A DNA stretch of 64,000 bases, taken from NCBI RefSeq assembly GCF_024708915.1, contig NZ_JANJXQ010000003.1, positions 1 to 64,000 on the forward strand, given 5' to 3'. Origin of the DNA: Thiobacillus sp. Lineage in GTDB: Bacteria; Pseudomonadota; Gammaproteobacteria; Burkholderiales; Thiobacillaceae. This document shows positions 35,015 through 44,841 of the stretch, piece after piece; the stretch's first letter is position 1, and each line of letters begins with the position of its first letter. The position numbers and the translations under genes were made by a program. Below the pieces are notes generated by a model. The model saw only the letters and a program-made list of their open reading frames with translations, was not told the origin of the DNA and made no database searches.

Positions 35015-35385
35015 GGCGGCAGCGCGGCTTCACCCTGATCGAGGTGCTGGTGGCGCTGGCCATTCTGGCGGTCGCGCTTGCCGCCGCCAGCCGGGCAGCG
35101 GCCATGATGGCGGACAGTTCGGCCGAGCTGCGCGTGCGCCTGCTGGCCGGTTGGGTGGCGCAGAACCGTCTGGCCGAGTTGCAGGCGCGGCGCGCCTGGC
35201 CCGATGCCGGTATCCGCGAAGGCGAGGTGGAGCAGGCGGGGATGAAGATGATCTGGCGCGAGGCCGTCAGCGCCACGCAGAACCAGGCGTTTCGCCGCGT
35301 CGAGATCAGCGTGGCTGCGGCCGGGCGCGACGCCCATGCGCTGGCCCGGCTGACCGGCTATCTGGCCCGTGCCGAGGGCAAATGA
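35011..35385 (+). CDS. gspI: Minor pseudopilin GspI
   Basis: 124 residues with GTG start in the GTGA overlap. Prepilin motif RRQRGFTLIEVLVALAILAV, then the GspI signature WVAQNRLAELQARRAWPD. It nucleates the pseudopilus tip with GspJ and GspK. Overlaps gspJ by 4 nt (ATGA). Confidence 0.93.
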   Translation: MRRQRGFTLIEVLVALAILAVALAAASRAAAMMADSSAELRVRLLAGWVAQNRLAELQARRAWPDAGIREGEVEQAGMKMIWREAVSATQNQAFRRVEISVAAAGRDAHALARLTGYLARAEGK

Positions 35386-35972
35386 GACAGCGCGGCTTCA
35401 CCCTGGTGGAAATGCTGGTGGCGCTGACGATCTTCGCGCTGATGTCGGTGCTGGCCTACCGCGGGCTGAACGCAGCGCTGCAGACACGCGCGCATCTGAC
35501 CGAGGACAACCGGCGCTGGCGCGACATTGCGCTGACGCTGGCGCAACTGGAGCAGGACATGGGGCTGGCGGTGGATCGTCCGGTGCGCGGCAGCGGCGGC
35601 CTGCCGTTGCCCGCCTTCATCGGAAGCCCGCAGGCTCCCGGTGTCGACGATGTTCAGCTCGGCTTCAGCCGCATGGGGATGGCATGGCAGAGCGGCGTGC
35701 TGGCCGACGTGCAGCGCTACGGCTACCGGCTCAACAAGGGCACGCTCGAACAACTGGTGTGGCCGGTGCTGGATCAGGCGCCGCGCAGCGAGCCCGCGGT
35801 GCATCCGTTGCTGGAACGGGTGCGCCGCTTCGAGTTGCGCTACCTCGACGGCAGCGGCAACTGGCAGTCGCGCTGGCCGCTGCCCGGGCTGGCGGCGCTG
35901 CCGGCGGCGCTGGAGGTGGTGCTCGAACTCGACGGCGGCGTCGCGGTGACGCGGGTGTTTGCCCTGCCATGA
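35382..35972 (+). CDS. gspJ: Minor pseudopilin GspJ
   Basis: 196 residues. Prepilin motif MRQRGFTLVEMLVALTIFAL with Glu at +5, followed by LAYRGLNAALQTRAHL and a GspJ-typical beta domain ending in LELDGGVAVTRVFALP. It forms the tip complex with GspI and GspK. Overlaps gspK by 4 nt. Confidence 0.93.
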   Translation: MRQRGFTLVEMLVALTIFALMSVLAYRGLNAALQTRAHLTEDNRRWRDIALTLAQLEQDMGLAVDRPVRGSGGLPLPAFIGSPQAPGVDDVQLGFSRMGMAWQSGVLADVQRYGYRLNKGTLEQLVWPVLDQAPRSEPAVHPLLERVRRFELRYLDGSGNWQSRWPLPGLAALPAALEVVLELDGGVAVTRVFALP

Positions 35973-36883
35973 GGCGCCAGCGCGGCATGGCCGTCATCAC
36001 CGCCATCCTGGTGGTCGCGCTGGTGGCGAGCGCGGCTTCGTTCATGGCGTGGCAGCAGCAGTTGTGGCTGCGCCAGGTGGAAAACCTCAATGCGCAGGCG
36101 CAGAGTCGGGCGGTGGCGCTGGCGGCGCTGCAGTGGGCGCGTTCGGTGCTGGCGCAGGACGCGCGCAGCAACAGCGTGGACCACCTGGGCGAGGGCTGGG
36201 CGCAGGCGCTCTCGCCGCTGCCGGTGGAAGGGGGCGAACTGACCGGCGGGCTGAGCGACCAGCAGGGGCTGTTCAACCTCAACAGCCTGGTGCGCGGGGG
36301 CAAGACCAGCGCGACCGATCTGGCGGCGTTCCGCAAGTTGCTGGAACTGCTGCAGTTGCCGCCCGGCCTCGCCAGCGCGGTGGCCGACTGGATCGACCCC
36401 GACGCCGAGGTGACACACCCAGGCGGCGCCGAAGACATGGATTATCTGGCGCTGGATCCGCCTTACCGCGCCGCCAACCGGACGCTGACGACGGTGGACG
36501 GCCTGTATCGCATCAAGGGTTTCGACGCGGCGACGGTGGCGCGCCTGCGCGCCTTCGTGACGGCGCTGCCGCAAGCGACGCCGGTCAACGTCAACACCGC
36601 GCCGGCGGAAGTGCTGGCGGCGGCGATCGCCGACCTGTCGCTCGACCAGGCGCAGGCGCTGACGGCGGCACGCAAGGGCCGGCATTTCGTGGATCTCGCC
36701 GATTTCCGCACGCGCCTGCCGCCGACGGCGACGCAGCTGAACGAAACGCTGCTGAGTGTCGGCAGCCGCTATTTTCTGGTGACCGGCCGCGCCCGTTTCG
36801 GCCGCGCGAAAACGGGCTACCAAGCCCTGCTGGAACGCGAAGCGACCGCCTGGCCGAAGCTGGTGTGGCAAAAGAATATCTGA
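35969..36883 (+). CDS. gspK: Minor pseudopilin GspK
   Basis: 304 residues. The prepilin helix MRRQRGMAVITAILVVALVA lacks the +5 Glu (MAVIT in place of FTLIE), as is normal for GspK, the capping subunit. The large domain has DQQGLFNLNSLV, DWIDPDAEVTHPGGAEDMDY, VNVNTAPAEVLAAAIADLS and a calcium-binding-like acidic loop. It caps the pseudopilus. Its stop is 20 bp before gspL. Confidence 0.95.
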   Translation: MRRQRGMAVITAILVVALVASAASFMAWQQQLWLRQVENLNAQAQSRAVALAALQWARSVLAQDARSNSVDHLGEGWAQALSPLPVEGGELTGGLSDQQGLFNLNSLVRGGKTSATDLAAFRKLLELLQLPPGLASAVADWIDPDAEVTHPGGAEDMDYLALDPPYRAANRTLTTVDGLYRIKGFDAATVARLRAFVTALPQATPVNVNTAPAEVLAAAIADLSLDQAQALTAARKGRHFVDLADFRTRLPPTATQLNETLLSVGSRYFLVTGRARFGRAKTGYQALLEREATAWPKLVWQKNI

Positions 36884-36903
36884 GACCCGATCGAACCCCG
36901 ACC

Positions 36904-38145
36904 ATGAGCCTGCTGCGCATCCATATTCCCTCTTCCTGGCCGGACGCCGAGCCGGACGCCCTGCTGCCCTGGTGCAGACTTGGCGCACGCGGAGAACAAC
37001 TCGGCGCCGGCCTCGCCGCGCTCGCCGACCTGCCGCGCAGCGAGGCCTGCGAACTGGTGCTGCCGGCAGACGCCGTGCTGCTGACCCGTGCCAGTCTGCC
37101 GCGCGGCAGCAAGCAGAAACTGCAGCAGTTGCTGGCTTACGCGGTCGAAGACCGGCTGGTGGCGGAACCCGATACGGTGCATGCGGCCGCCGGCCCTGCG
37201 CCGGTCGCCGGCCAGACTGCGCTGGCGGTGGTCGACAAGGCCTGGCTGACGCGGGTGCTGGCGCGTTTCAACGGGGCCGGCCTGCGCCCGCGCAGCGCCT
37301 GGCCGGAAACCCTGCTGCCCGCGTTGCCGGCCGATGGCTGGGTGATGGTGTGGGATGGTCATGGCGGCTTTCTGCGCAGCGGCGAGCATGCGGGCATGAG
37401 TCTGGACGGCGGCTCGTCCGTGCAGCCGCCCGCCGCACTCGTGCTGAGCGCGGCGGAAGCGCGTGCGGCGGCAGGCTTGCCGCATCGCCTGTTGTTGCGC
37501 CTGCGCGAAGGCACGCCGCCGCCCGACGTCGACGCCTGGAGCCAGGTGCTGGGCGTGGCGGTCGAGTTGGGGGCGGAATGGGCGCCGCTGCAGCATCCGG
37601 ACGCCATCCGCGGCGGCATCGATCTGCTGCAGGGGGCATTCGCGCCGGCGGGCGCGGTGCGCGGCGGCTGGCCCGGTTTGCGGCTGCCGCTGATTCTGGC
37701 CGGACTGATCGTCGTGCTGCAGATCGGGGCGACGACGGCCGAGTGGTGGCTGTTGAGCCGCGAAAAGCAAAGCCTCCAGGCGGCGATGGAAAAGCACTTC
37801 CGCGAGGCCTTCCCCGACGCGCGCGTGGTCGTCGACGCGCCGCTGCAGATGCAACGCAAGCTGGCCGAACTGCGCAGCGCGGCCGGCCAGATGTCGCCGA
37901 CCGATTTTCTGCCCCTGCTGTCGCGGACGGCCGCTGCGCTCGACGCCGGCAGCCGCGGCGGTCTGCGCGCGATCCACTACGAAGCCGGCCAGCTCCGTCT
38001 CGACGTGCCGGTGGCCGACCGGGCGGCGGCCGAGCAGTTGTCGAAGCGGCTGAGCGATGCCGGCCTGAGCAGCCAGCTGCAAGGCGTCAGCGGCACGGCG
38101 CCGCAATCCATGGCGCGTATCGCGGTTACCGGGAGCCGGCCATGA
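36904..38145 (+). CDS. gspL: Type II secretion protein L
   Basis: 413 residues. An actin-like cytoplasmic domain (about 1-250, LPADAVLLTRASLPRG, KLQQLLAYAVEDRL) binds GspE. One membrane helix (LRLPLILAGLIVVLQIGATT, about 260-280) follows, then a periplasmic ferredoxin-like domain. Overlaps gspM by 4 nt. It recruits the ATPase to the membrane and partners with GspM. Confidence 0.93.
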   Translation: MSLLRIHIPSSWPDAEPDALLPWCRLGARGEQLGAGLAALADLPRSEACELVLPADAVLLTRASLPRGSKQKLQQLLAYAVEDRLVAEPDTVHAAAGPAPVAGQTALAVVDKAWLTRVLARFNGAGLRPRSAWPETLLPALPADGWVMVWDGHGGFLRSGEHAGMSLDGGSSVQPPAALVLSAAEARAAAGLPHRLLLRLREGTPPPDVDAWSQVLGVAVELGAEWAPLQHPDAIRGGIDLLQGAFAPAGAVRGGWPGLRLPLILAGLIVVLQIGATTAEWWLLSREKQSLQAAMEKHFREAFPDARVVVDAPLQMQRKLAELRSAAGQMSPTDFLPLLSRTAAALDAGSRGGLRAIHYEAGQLRLDVPVADRAAAEQLSKRLSDAGLSSQLQGVSGTAPQSMARIAVTGSRP

Positions 38146-38627
38146 TGGATGCGCTGATTCGATTCTGGCGCTCGCGCGTGCCGCGCGAGCGCCTGGTCCT
38201 GGCCGGCGCGGCGCTGCTGGTGCTGGCCCTGGGGTTCGCCTACGGCTGGCTGCCGCTGCAGCGCGAGGCGGCGCAACTGCGGCAGACGCTGCCGCAGTTG
38301 CGCGCGCAGGCCCAGCAGCTGCAGCAGGAGGCGCAGGAAGCCGCCCGCCTCAGGGCGCGGCCCGCGGCGAACCCGGGGACGGGCAGCCCGGCGTCCGCCG
38401 TCGAGCAGCGCGCGCTGGCGATGGGACTGCGCGGGCAAATCGAATCCATCGTGCCGCAGGATGCGGGCCGTGTCCGCGTCGTGCTGCCGCAGGTGGCGTT
38501 CGACGCGTGGATCGGCTGGCTCGGCGAACTGCAGGCGCGCGATGGGGTACGGGTCGAGTCGGCGCAAATCGAGGCTGCCGGCGTCGCCGGGATGGTCCGG
38601 GTCGACGCGGTGCTGGCGGGCGGATGA
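38142..38627 (+). CDS. gspM: Type II secretion protein M
   Basis: 161 residues. One N-terminal membrane helix (LVLAGAALLVLALGFAYGWL), a coiled-coil rich in Gln, Ala and Leu (PLQREAAQLRQTLPQLRAQ), then a small periplasmic ferredoxin-like domain. It stabilises GspL. Its stop overlaps the start of gspN by 4 nt. Confidence 0.92.
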   Translation: MMDALIRFWRSRVPRERLVLAGAALLVLALGFAYGWLPLQREAAQLRQTLPQLRAQAQQLQQEAQEAARLRARPAANPGTGSPASAVEQRALAMGLRGQIESIVPQDAGRVRVVLPQVAFDAWIGWLGELQARDGVRVESAQIEAAGVAGMVRVDAVLAGG

Positions 38628-39403
38628 CGGCGGATCGCGCGCCCTTCCGTTTGCGCCGACGCCACTACCTGCTGGCCGCGCTGGTGTATCTGGCGCTGCT
38701 GCTGGCATGGGCGCCGGCCAGCCTGCTGGCGTGGGCGCTGCCGCACTTCACCCGGCAGGCGGTGTCGCTCGAACAGGCGACGGGGAGCGTGTGGCGCGGC
38801 CAGGCTGCGGGGCTGCGGGTGCGCGCTGCGGGTTTGTCCGGCGACCTGCAGCTTGGCCGCGTGAGCTGGAGCGTGCGGCCGCTCGACCTGTTCGCCGCCC
38901 GTCTCGGCTATCGGCTGCAGCTGGCCGGCACGGGCATCCATGCGCAGGGCGTGGTGCGCGCAGGCGCGAACAGCGTGGAGTTGCTTGAAACCCGGATCGA
39001 AATGCCGGCAACGCGGCTGGCGCAGCTGGCGCCCGACTTCGAATGGTGGCAGCCGGCCGGCCGGCTGGTTTTGACGACCGAGCGCATGGCCTTCAGCCCG
39101 ACGGAAGCCCGGGGCGAAGCCGCGCTGCGCTGGCTGGATGCTGCCTCGGGCCGGGCGCGGTCGCGGCTCGGCAGCTACCGCGCGGATATCGAAGGCGCGG
39201 AACGCGGCTTGAGGTTCACGCTGTCGACCGAGTCGGGCCCCCTGACCCTGCAGGGACAGGGCAATTGGGACCGCAAGCGCGGCGTGGTTTTCAATGGCGC
39301 GGCCCGTGCCGCACCGGACAGCAGGGCGGAACTGGGCGGGCTTTTGAACCTGATCGGCCCGGCCCGGCCGGACGGCGACCGCGCGATCCGCATCGGGAGT
39401 TGA
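38624..39403 (+). CDS. gspN: Type II secretion protein N
   Basis: 259 residues. Basic N terminus and one helix (YYLLAALVYLALLLAWAP-type, about 14-35), then a periplasmic domain with VSLEQATGSVWRGQAAGLRV, as in GspN. GspN is dispensable in several type II systems and its role is unclear. It ends the operon; a 123-bp gap follows before ccmA. Confidence 0.88.
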   Translation: MTADRAPFRLRRRHYLLAALVYLALLLAWAPASLLAWALPHFTRQAVSLEQATGSVWRGQAAGLRVRAAGLSGDLQLGRVSWSVRPLDLFAARLGYRLQLAGTGIHAQGVVRAGANSVELLETRIEMPATRLAQLAPDFEWWQPAGRLVLTTERMAFSPTEARGEAALRWLDAASGRARSRLGSYRADIEGAERGLRFTLSTESGPLTLQGQGNWDRKRGVVFNGAARAAPDSRAELGGLLNLIGPARPDGDRAIRIGS

Positions 39404-39526
39404 GACATGGCCCGTGTGTTCCGGCACGAAGCCGCGCCAATGCGGCGCATTCGGCAGCAGCGCCCCGAAATCGCCATGCTCAATGGCGTATGTTTACGAT
39501 AAGCTCCGGGTGACATTTGACGAGCC

Positions 39527-40156
39527 ATGATCCCAAGTATGTTTTCTGCCAATGAACTGGTTTGCGAGCGCGGCGAACGCCTGCTGTTCAGGAATCTGGG
39601 CTTTGAACTGGAGAGGGGTGAGGCTTTGCTGGTGGGCGGGGGCAACGGCCGCGGCAAGACCAGCCTGCTGCGTATCCTTTGCGGCCTGTCTGCGCCTGCC
39701 GCCGGCACGGTGCGCTGGCGCGGCGAAGCCATCGGCCGGACGCGCGAACGCTATGCCCGCGAGATGGCCTACCTCGGCCATGCCAACGGCATCAAGGACG
39801 ACCTCTCCCCAATGGAAAACCTGCGCATCGCGGCGGCGCTGAACGGGCGCGCACTGGATGCCGCGGCGGCGACAGCTGCGCTGCAGCGGGTCGGCCTGTC
39901 GCGTTGCATGGATCTGCCCGCCCGCGTGCTGTCCTTCGGCCAGCGCCGGCGCGTCGCGCTGGCCGGGCTGATGACGGCCGGCGCGCTGTTGTGGATTCTC
40001 GACGAGCCCCTGACCGGACTCGACGTCGAGGGGGTCGCGCTGGTGGAGCGGATGATCCGCGATCACGTCGCGGCGGGCGGCCTGGCGGTCATGACGACGC
40101 ATCAGCCGCTGGCGCTCGACGGCCTGACGCCGAAAACCCTTTCGGTCGGGACATGA
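39527..40156 (+). CDS. ccmA: Cytochrome c maturation ABC transporter ATPase
   Basis: 209 residues. Walker A is GGGNGRGKTSLLRIL, the signature region is LSFGQRRRVALAGL (a degenerate LSxGQ normal for CcmA), and Walker B is LLWILDEPLTGLD. The CcmABCD complex uses ATP to release holo-CcmE carrying heme. The start lies after a gap with no clear terminator. ccmB, ccmC and the others follow in the order A-I. Confidence 0.95.
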   Translation: MIPSMFSANELVCERGERLLFRNLGFELERGEALLVGGGNGRGKTSLLRILCGLSAPAAGTVRWRGEAIGRTRERYAREMAYLGHANGIKDDLSPMENLRIAAALNGRALDAAAATAALQRVGLSRCMDLPARVLSFGQRRRVALAGLMTAGALLWILDEPLTGLDVEGVALVERMIRDHVAAGGLAVMTTHQPLALDGLTPKTLSVGT

Positions 40157-40214
40157 GCAGGATCGTTGACGCTGCGGCGGCTTTACGGGCATGGCCGCTT
40201 GCGGGCGGCCCCCG

Positions 40215-40883
40215 ATGCTGACATTCCTGTTCACCGTCGTTCGCCGCGACGTGTTGCTGGCGGCGCGGCGGCGCGGCGACTGGCTGACCGCGCAATTCTT
40301 CTTCGTCATCGTGGTGAGCATGTTTCCGCTCGGCATCGGGCCGGAGCCGGGCATGCTGCGCAGCATCGGGCCGGGGGTGGTGTGGGTCGCCGCCTTGCTG
40401 GCCTCGCTGCTGTCGCTGGACCGGCTGTTCGCCGACGATTATCGCGACGGCAGCCTGGAACAAGCGATGCTGTCGCCTTGTCCCATTGCACTGCTGACCC
40501 TGGGAAAGGCCATCGCGCACTGGGTCGTCAACGGGGTTCCGCTGTTGCTGATCGCGCCGCTGCTCGGGGTTCAGTTCAATCTGCCGGCCGAGGCGCTATG
40601 GATTCTGGTCGCGTCGCTTGCCATCGGCACGCCGATCCTGTCGCTGCTCGGCAGCATCGGCGCCGCGCTAACGCTGGGCCTGCGCGGCGGCGGCGCGCTG
40701 GTCACCCTGCTGATCATGCCGCTTTATGTGCCGGCCCTGATTTTCGGTGCCGGCGCGGTGGAGGGCGTGCTCTCCGGCAGCGGCTCGGAAGCGCATCTTT
40801 CGCTGCTGGGGGCGTTTCTGATGTTGTCGCTGTTGCTGGCTCCCTGGGTGAGCGCAATGGCCCTTAGGGTTTCTGTGGAGTAG
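40215..40883 (+). CDS. ccmB: Heme exporter membrane protein CcmB
   Basis: 222 residues, six membrane helices. RRDVLLAARRRGDWLTAQFF and DYRDGSLEQAMLSP are CcmB-typical. The start at 40215 gives the family length; an in-frame start at 40191 would add 8 residues. Membrane partner of CcmA, in the complex that loads and releases CcmE. Confidence 0.93.
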   Translation: MLTFLFTVVRRDVLLAARRRGDWLTAQFFFVIVVSMFPLGIGPEPGMLRSIGPGVVWVAALLASLLSLDRLFADDYRDGSLEQAMLSPCPIALLTLGKAIAHWVVNGVPLLLIAPLLGVQFNLPAEALWILVASLAIGTPILSLLGSIGAALTLGLRGGGALVTLLIMPLYVPALIFGAGAVEGVLSGSGSEAHLSLLGAFLMLSLLLAPWVSAMALRVSVE

Positions 40884-40886
40884 CTT

Positions 40887-41621
40887 TTGAATTTATATCA
40901 CTACGCTTCGCCGTCGACTTTTTATCCCCTGGCCGGGAAGCTGATCCCGTGGTTCGCGGCGTCGGCGTTCGTCCTGGCGATAGCGGGGCTCTACCTCGGC
41001 TTCTTCGTTGCGCCGACCGACTTCCAGCAGGGCGAAGGCTATCGCATCATTTTCATCCATGTGCCGGCGGCCTGGATGTCGATGTTCATCTACGTCGTCA
41101 TGGCCTTCTGGTCGGCCATCGGTCTGGCCTTCAACACCCGCCAGTCCTTCGTCATGGCGCGCGCGCTGGCGCCCACCGGGGCCATGTTCACCTTCGTCGC
41201 GCTGTGGACCGGCGCGTTGTGGGGCAAGCCGATGTGGGGCGCCTGGTGGGTGTGGGATGCTCGTCTCACTTCGGAACTGATCCTGCTGTTTCTCTATGTC
41301 GGCGTGATGGCCCTGCAGGCCGCGATCGACGACCCGCGCCGCGCCGACCGCGCCGGCGCGCTGCTCAACCTGGTCGGCGTCATCAACGTGCCGATCATCT
41401 ACTTTTCGGTCAAATGGTGGAACACCCTGCACCAGGGCTCTTCGGTCAGCCTCACCCGCGCGCCCTCGATGGCGCAGACTATGCTCTGGGGCATGCTGAT
41501 CATGGCGCTCGCCGCCTGGATGTACACCGTCGCCGTCGCCCTCGCCCGCGCGCGCACGCTGACCCTTGAACGCGAGCGGCAGACGGAATGGGTGCGCGCC
41601 CGGCTGGAGGGGCAGCCATGA
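40887..41621 (+). CDS. ccmC: Heme-handling protein CcmC
   Basis: 244 residues, six helices. Contains the tryptophan-rich WWD motif GAWWVWDARLTSELILLF, which positions heme for attachment to CcmE, and His-bearing loops (IIFIHVPAAWMSM, KWWNTLHQGSS). The start is a TTG at 40887, preceded by GTGGAG at 40875-40880; no ATG lies near. Overlaps ccmD by 4 nt. Confidence 0.95.
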   Translation: MNLYHYASPSTFYPLAGKLIPWFAASAFVLAIAGLYLGFFVAPTDFQQGEGYRIIFIHVPAAWMSMFIYVVMAFWSAIGLAFNTRQSFVMARALAPTGAMFTFVALWTGALWGKPMWGAWWVWDARLTSELILLFLYVGVMALQAAIDDPRRADRAGALLNLVGVINVPIIYFSVKWWNTLHQGSSVSLTRAPSMAQTMLWGMLIMALAAWMYTVAVALARARTLTLERERQTEWVRARLEGQP

Positions 41622-41791
41622 ACTGGGAAAGCTGGCAGGCCTTCTGGGCCATGGGCGGCTACGGCCTCTATGTCTGGGGCTCGTTCGGCATGACGCTGCT
41701 GTGTCTCGTCGGCGAGGTCGGGCTGCTGCGCCGCCATCGCCTGCAAGTCTGGCGGCGGCTCAAGCGCATGCAAACATGGGACTCGCAATGA
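41618..41791 (+). CDS. ccmD: Small heme-exporter subunit CcmD
   Basis: 57 residues, one membrane helix ([20 protein letters not shown]) and a basic cytoplasmic tail ([14 protein letters not shown]). Size, topology and place between ccmC and ccmE identify it. It helps CcmABC release holo-CcmE. Confidence 0.92.
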   Translation: MNWESWQAFWAMGGYGLYVWGSFGMTLLCLVGEVGLLRRHRLQVWRRLKRMQTWDSQ

Positions 41792-41810
41792 TTTTTCATC
41801 TGGAAACAGC

Positions 41811-42263
41811 ATGGCAATGAAACCACGTCACAGAAAACTCGCCCTGATCTTCCTGGTCGTCGCCGCCCTTGGGGTTGCGGTGGCGCTGGTGCTCAATGCC
41901 TTCAACAGCAATCTGGTGTTCTTTTTCTCGCCCACCCAGGTCGCCAATGGGGAGGCGCCGACCGGCCGCGCTTTCCGCATCGGCGGCCTGGTCGAGGCGG
42001 GCAGCGTCCGGCGCGAGGCGGATGGGCTCACCACGCATTTCGTCGTCACCGATACCGCCAAGTCGATACCGGTGGCCTATACCGGCATCCTGCCCGACCT
42101 GTTCAAGGAGGGCAAAGGCGTGGTGGCCGAAGGCAGACTCGGCGCCGACGGACTGTTCGGCGCCACTCAGGTGCTGGCCAAGCACGACGAGAATTACATG
42201 CCGCCAGAAGCCGCCAGTGCCATCGAACAGGCGCAGAAGGCGCAGCTTACGGTCGCGGAGTGA
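41811..42263 (+). CDS. ccmE: Heme chaperone CcmE
   Basis: 150 residues, a signal-anchor helix ([19 protein letters not shown]) and a periplasmic OB-fold. The heme-binding motif [11 protein letters not shown] carries the conserved covalent-heme His and Tyr. It receives heme from CcmC and carries it to CcmF/H. Met at 41817 could also be the start. Confidence 0.96.
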   Translation: MAMKPRHRKLALIFLVVAALGVAVALVLNAFNSNLVFFFSPTQVANGEAPTGRAFRIGGLVEAGSVRREADGLTTHFVVTDTAKSIPVAYTGILPDLFKEGKGVVAEGRLGADGLFGATQVLAKHDENYMPPEAASAIEQAQKAQLTVAE

Positions 42264-42336
42264 GTGCACCCCGGCGCTTCATGCATAACGTTTTCTGCTG
42301 CGGCAGAACCCCATGGTTTAACTTGAGGTAGGCACC

Positions 42337-44316
42337 ATGATCCCCGAACTCGGTCATTTCGCCCTGATTGTCGCGCTGCTGCTGGCGTTGACCCAGGCCA
42401 TCCTGCCGCTGTATGGCGCGCAGCGCGGCAACTTCGCGCTGATGGCGGTGGCGCGGCCTGCCGCGCAGGGCCAGTTCGCGTTCGTCGCGGTCGCCTTTGC
42501 CTGCCTGGCCTATTCGTTTCTGGTCAACGATTTCTCGGTCGAGAACGTGGCGCGCAATTCGTTCTCGCAGTTGCCCGAGGTCTACCGCCTGACCGCCACC
42601 TGGGGCTCGCACGAAGGCTCCCTGCTGCTGTGGGTGCTGATCCTCGCCTTCTGGAGCACCGCGGTGTCGGTGTTCTCGCGCCACCTGCCGGAAGACATGG
42701 CGGCGCGCGTGATCGGCGTTATGGGCCTGATCTCGGTCGGCTTCCTGGTTTTCCTGCTCACCACGTCCAATCCCTTCGAGCGCCTGCTGCCCGCCGCGCC
42801 CGACGGCAACGACATGAATCCGCTGCTGCAGGACTGGGGCATGATCATCCACCCGCCGATGCTGTACATGGGCTACGTCGGTTTCGCGGTGGCCTTCGCC
42901 TTCGCCATCGCCGCGCTGCTGTCCGGCAAGCTCGACGTCGCCTGGGCGCGCTGGTCGCGGCCGTGGACTACCGTGGCGTGGGCCTTCCTCACCCTCGGCA
43001 TCGTGCTCGGCAGCTGGTGGGCCTACCGCGAACTGGGCTGGGGCGGCTGGTGGTTCTGGGATCCCACCGAGAACGCCTCGTTCATGCCGTGGATCGCCGG
43101 CACGGCGCTGATGCACTCGCTCGCCGTCACCGAAAAACGCGGTGCCTTCAAGGCCTGGACCGTGCTGCTGGCGCTGACCGCGTTCGCGCTGTCGCTGCTC
43201 GGCACTTTCCTGGTGCGTTCCGGCGTGTTGTCATCGGTGCATGCCTTCGCCACCGACCCGGCGCGCGGGGCTTTCATCCTCGGTTTTCTTGCCGTGGTGA
43301 TCGGCGGTTCGCTGGTGCTGTATGCGTGGCGCGCGCCGAAAATGATCACCGGCGGCGGCTTTACCTGGTTCTCGCGCGAGTCGCTGCTGCTCGCCAACAA
43401 CGTGATCCTGATCGCGGCGCTGGGTTCGGTGCTGCTCGGCACGCTCTATCCGCTGTTCATGGACGCCATGGGACTGGGCAAGATCTCCGTCGGCCCCCCT
43501 TATTTCAACGCGGTGTTCGTGCCGCTGATGGCGCCGGCGCTGTTCCTCATGGGCGTGGGTCCGCTGGCGCGCTGGAAGGAAGCCAGCCTGCCGGACATGG
43601 TCACCCGCCTGAAGTGGGCGCTCGGCGTGGCGCTCGCCGCCGGCCTGTTGTTGCCGCTGACGCTAGAGGGTTTCAATGCCTGGGCGAGCCTGGGCTTTTT
43701 CCTCGCCGCCTGGATCGCGCTGACGGTGGTCGTGGCGTTCATCGACCGGCTCAAACATGGCCAAGGCGGCTTGCTGCAGAAGCTGGCAACGCTGCCGCGC
43801 GGCTTCTGGGGCATGCAGCTGGCGCACTTCGGCATGGCCGTCGGCGTCGCCGGCATCGCCGTGGTCGCCAACTACTCGGCTGAGCGCGACGTGCGCATGG
43901 AAGTGGGAAGCGAGGCCGAACTCGCCGGCTACACCTTCGTCTTCCGCGGCGCCGCCGCGCACGAGGGCCCCAATTACCGCGCCGCCCGCGGCACCGTGGA
44001 GGTCAGCCGGGACGGCAAGCCGGTGGCCACGCTGCACCCCGAAAAACGCATCTACAACGCGTCGGGCATGGGGATGACCGAGGCCTCGGTGCATCCGAAC
44101 ATCTTCCGCGACATCTATGTCGCCATGGGCGAACCGCTCGACGGGTCGGACGGCGCCTGGACCGTGCGCCTGTTCTACAAGCCGTTCATCAACTGGCTCT
44201 GGTTCGGCGCCCTGTTGATGGTGGCGGGCGGATTCGTGGCGGCCGCCGACAAGCGCTACCGCATCGCGCTGCGGCGCAGCGAAGTGCCGAAGAATCTCGC
44301 GGCGCAGGGAGCCTGA
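42337..44316 (+). CDS. ccmF: Cytochrome c heme lyase subunit CcmF
   Basis: 659 residues, about 15 helices. WWD-domain motif GWGGWWFWDPTENASFMPW, WGSHEGSLLLWVL, and conserved periplasmic histidine loops (IIHPPMLYMGYVGF). With CcmH it ligates heme to CxxCH of apocytochromes. RBS TTGAGGTAGG precedes the ATG. Gap of 73 bp after ccmE. Confidence 0.97.
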   Translation: MIPELGHFALIVALLLALTQAILPLYGAQRGNFALMAVARPAAQGQFAFVAVAFACLAYSFLVNDFSVENVARNSFSQLPEVYRLTATWGSHEGSLLLWVLILAFWSTAVSVFSRHLPEDMAARVIGVMGLISVGFLVFLLTTSNPFERLLPAAPDGNDMNPLLQDWGMIIHPPMLYMGYVGFAVAFAFAIAALLSGKLDVAWARWSRPWTTVAWAFLTLGIVLGSWWAYRELGWGGWWFWDPTENASFMPWIAGTALMHSLAVTEKRGAFKAWTVLLALTAFALSLLGTFLVRSGVLSSVHAFATDPARGAFILGFLAVVIGGSLVLYAWRAPKMITGGGFTWFSRESLLLANNVILIAALGSVLLGTLYPLFMDAMGLGKISVGPPYFNAVFVPLMAPALFLMGVGPLARWKEASLPDMVTRLKWALGVALAAGLLLPLTLEGFNAWASLGFFLAAWIALTVVVAFIDRLKHGQGGLLQKLATLPRGFWGMQLAHFGMAVGVAGIAVVANYSAERDVRMEVGSEAELAGYTFVFRGAAAHEGPNYRAARGTVEVSRDGKPVATLHPEKRIYNASGMGMTEASVHPNIFRDIYVAMGEPLDGSDGAWTVRLFYKPFINWLWFGALLMVAGGFVAAADKRYRIALRRSEVPKNLAAQGA

Positions 44317-44319
44317 ATC

Positions 44320-44841
44320 ATGAAGCGCTGGCTGCCGCTCGTCCTTTTCCTTGTCCTCGTCGGCTTTTTCGCCAAAGGCCTGTTTCTCAATCCGCGCGAG
44401 GTGCCTTCGCCGTTCATCGGCCGTACGGCGCCCGCCTTCACGCTGCCATTGGTGGGGAATGCCGGCGCGTCCTTCAGCCCGGCCGACATGAAGGGCAAGG
44501 TCTGGATGCTCAATATCTGGGCGCCCTGGTGCGTGTCGTGCCGCCAGGAGCACGGCTTCCTGATGCAGCTTGCACAAAGCGGCCGCATCCCCATCGTCGG
44601 CCTCAACTGGAAGGATGCGGATCGCGAAGCGCAGGCGTTGCTGGCGCGTACCGGCAGCCCCTATGTTGCCGTGCCGGACGATCCCGACGGTCGCGTCGGT
44701 ATCGATTACGGCGTCACCGGTACGCCCGAGACCTACATCATCGACCGGCAGGGCGTCGTGCGGCTGAAGCACGTCGGCCCGATCGGCCCCGACGTATGGC
44801 AGACCAAGTTCGAACCGAAACTCAAGGAGCTGGGCGCATGA
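44320..44841 (+). CDS. ccmG: Thiol:disulfide oxidoreductase CcmG/DsbE
   Basis: 173 residues. N-terminal anchor helix (WLPLVLFLVLVGFFAKGLFL), thioredoxin fold with active site WAPWCVSCRQEH (CVSC) and cis-Pro in GTPETYII. It keeps the apocytochrome heme-site cysteines reduced. 3 bp after ccmF and overlaps ccmH by 4 nt. Confidence 0.95.
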   Translation: MKRWLPLVLFLVLVGFFAKGLFLNPREVPSPFIGRTAPAFTLPLVGNAGASFSPADMKGKVWMLNIWAPWCVSCRQEHGFLMQLAQSGRIPIVGLNWKDADREAQALLARTGSPYVAVPDDPDGRVGIDYGVTGTPETYIIDRQGVVRLKHVGPIGPDVWQTKFEPKLKELGA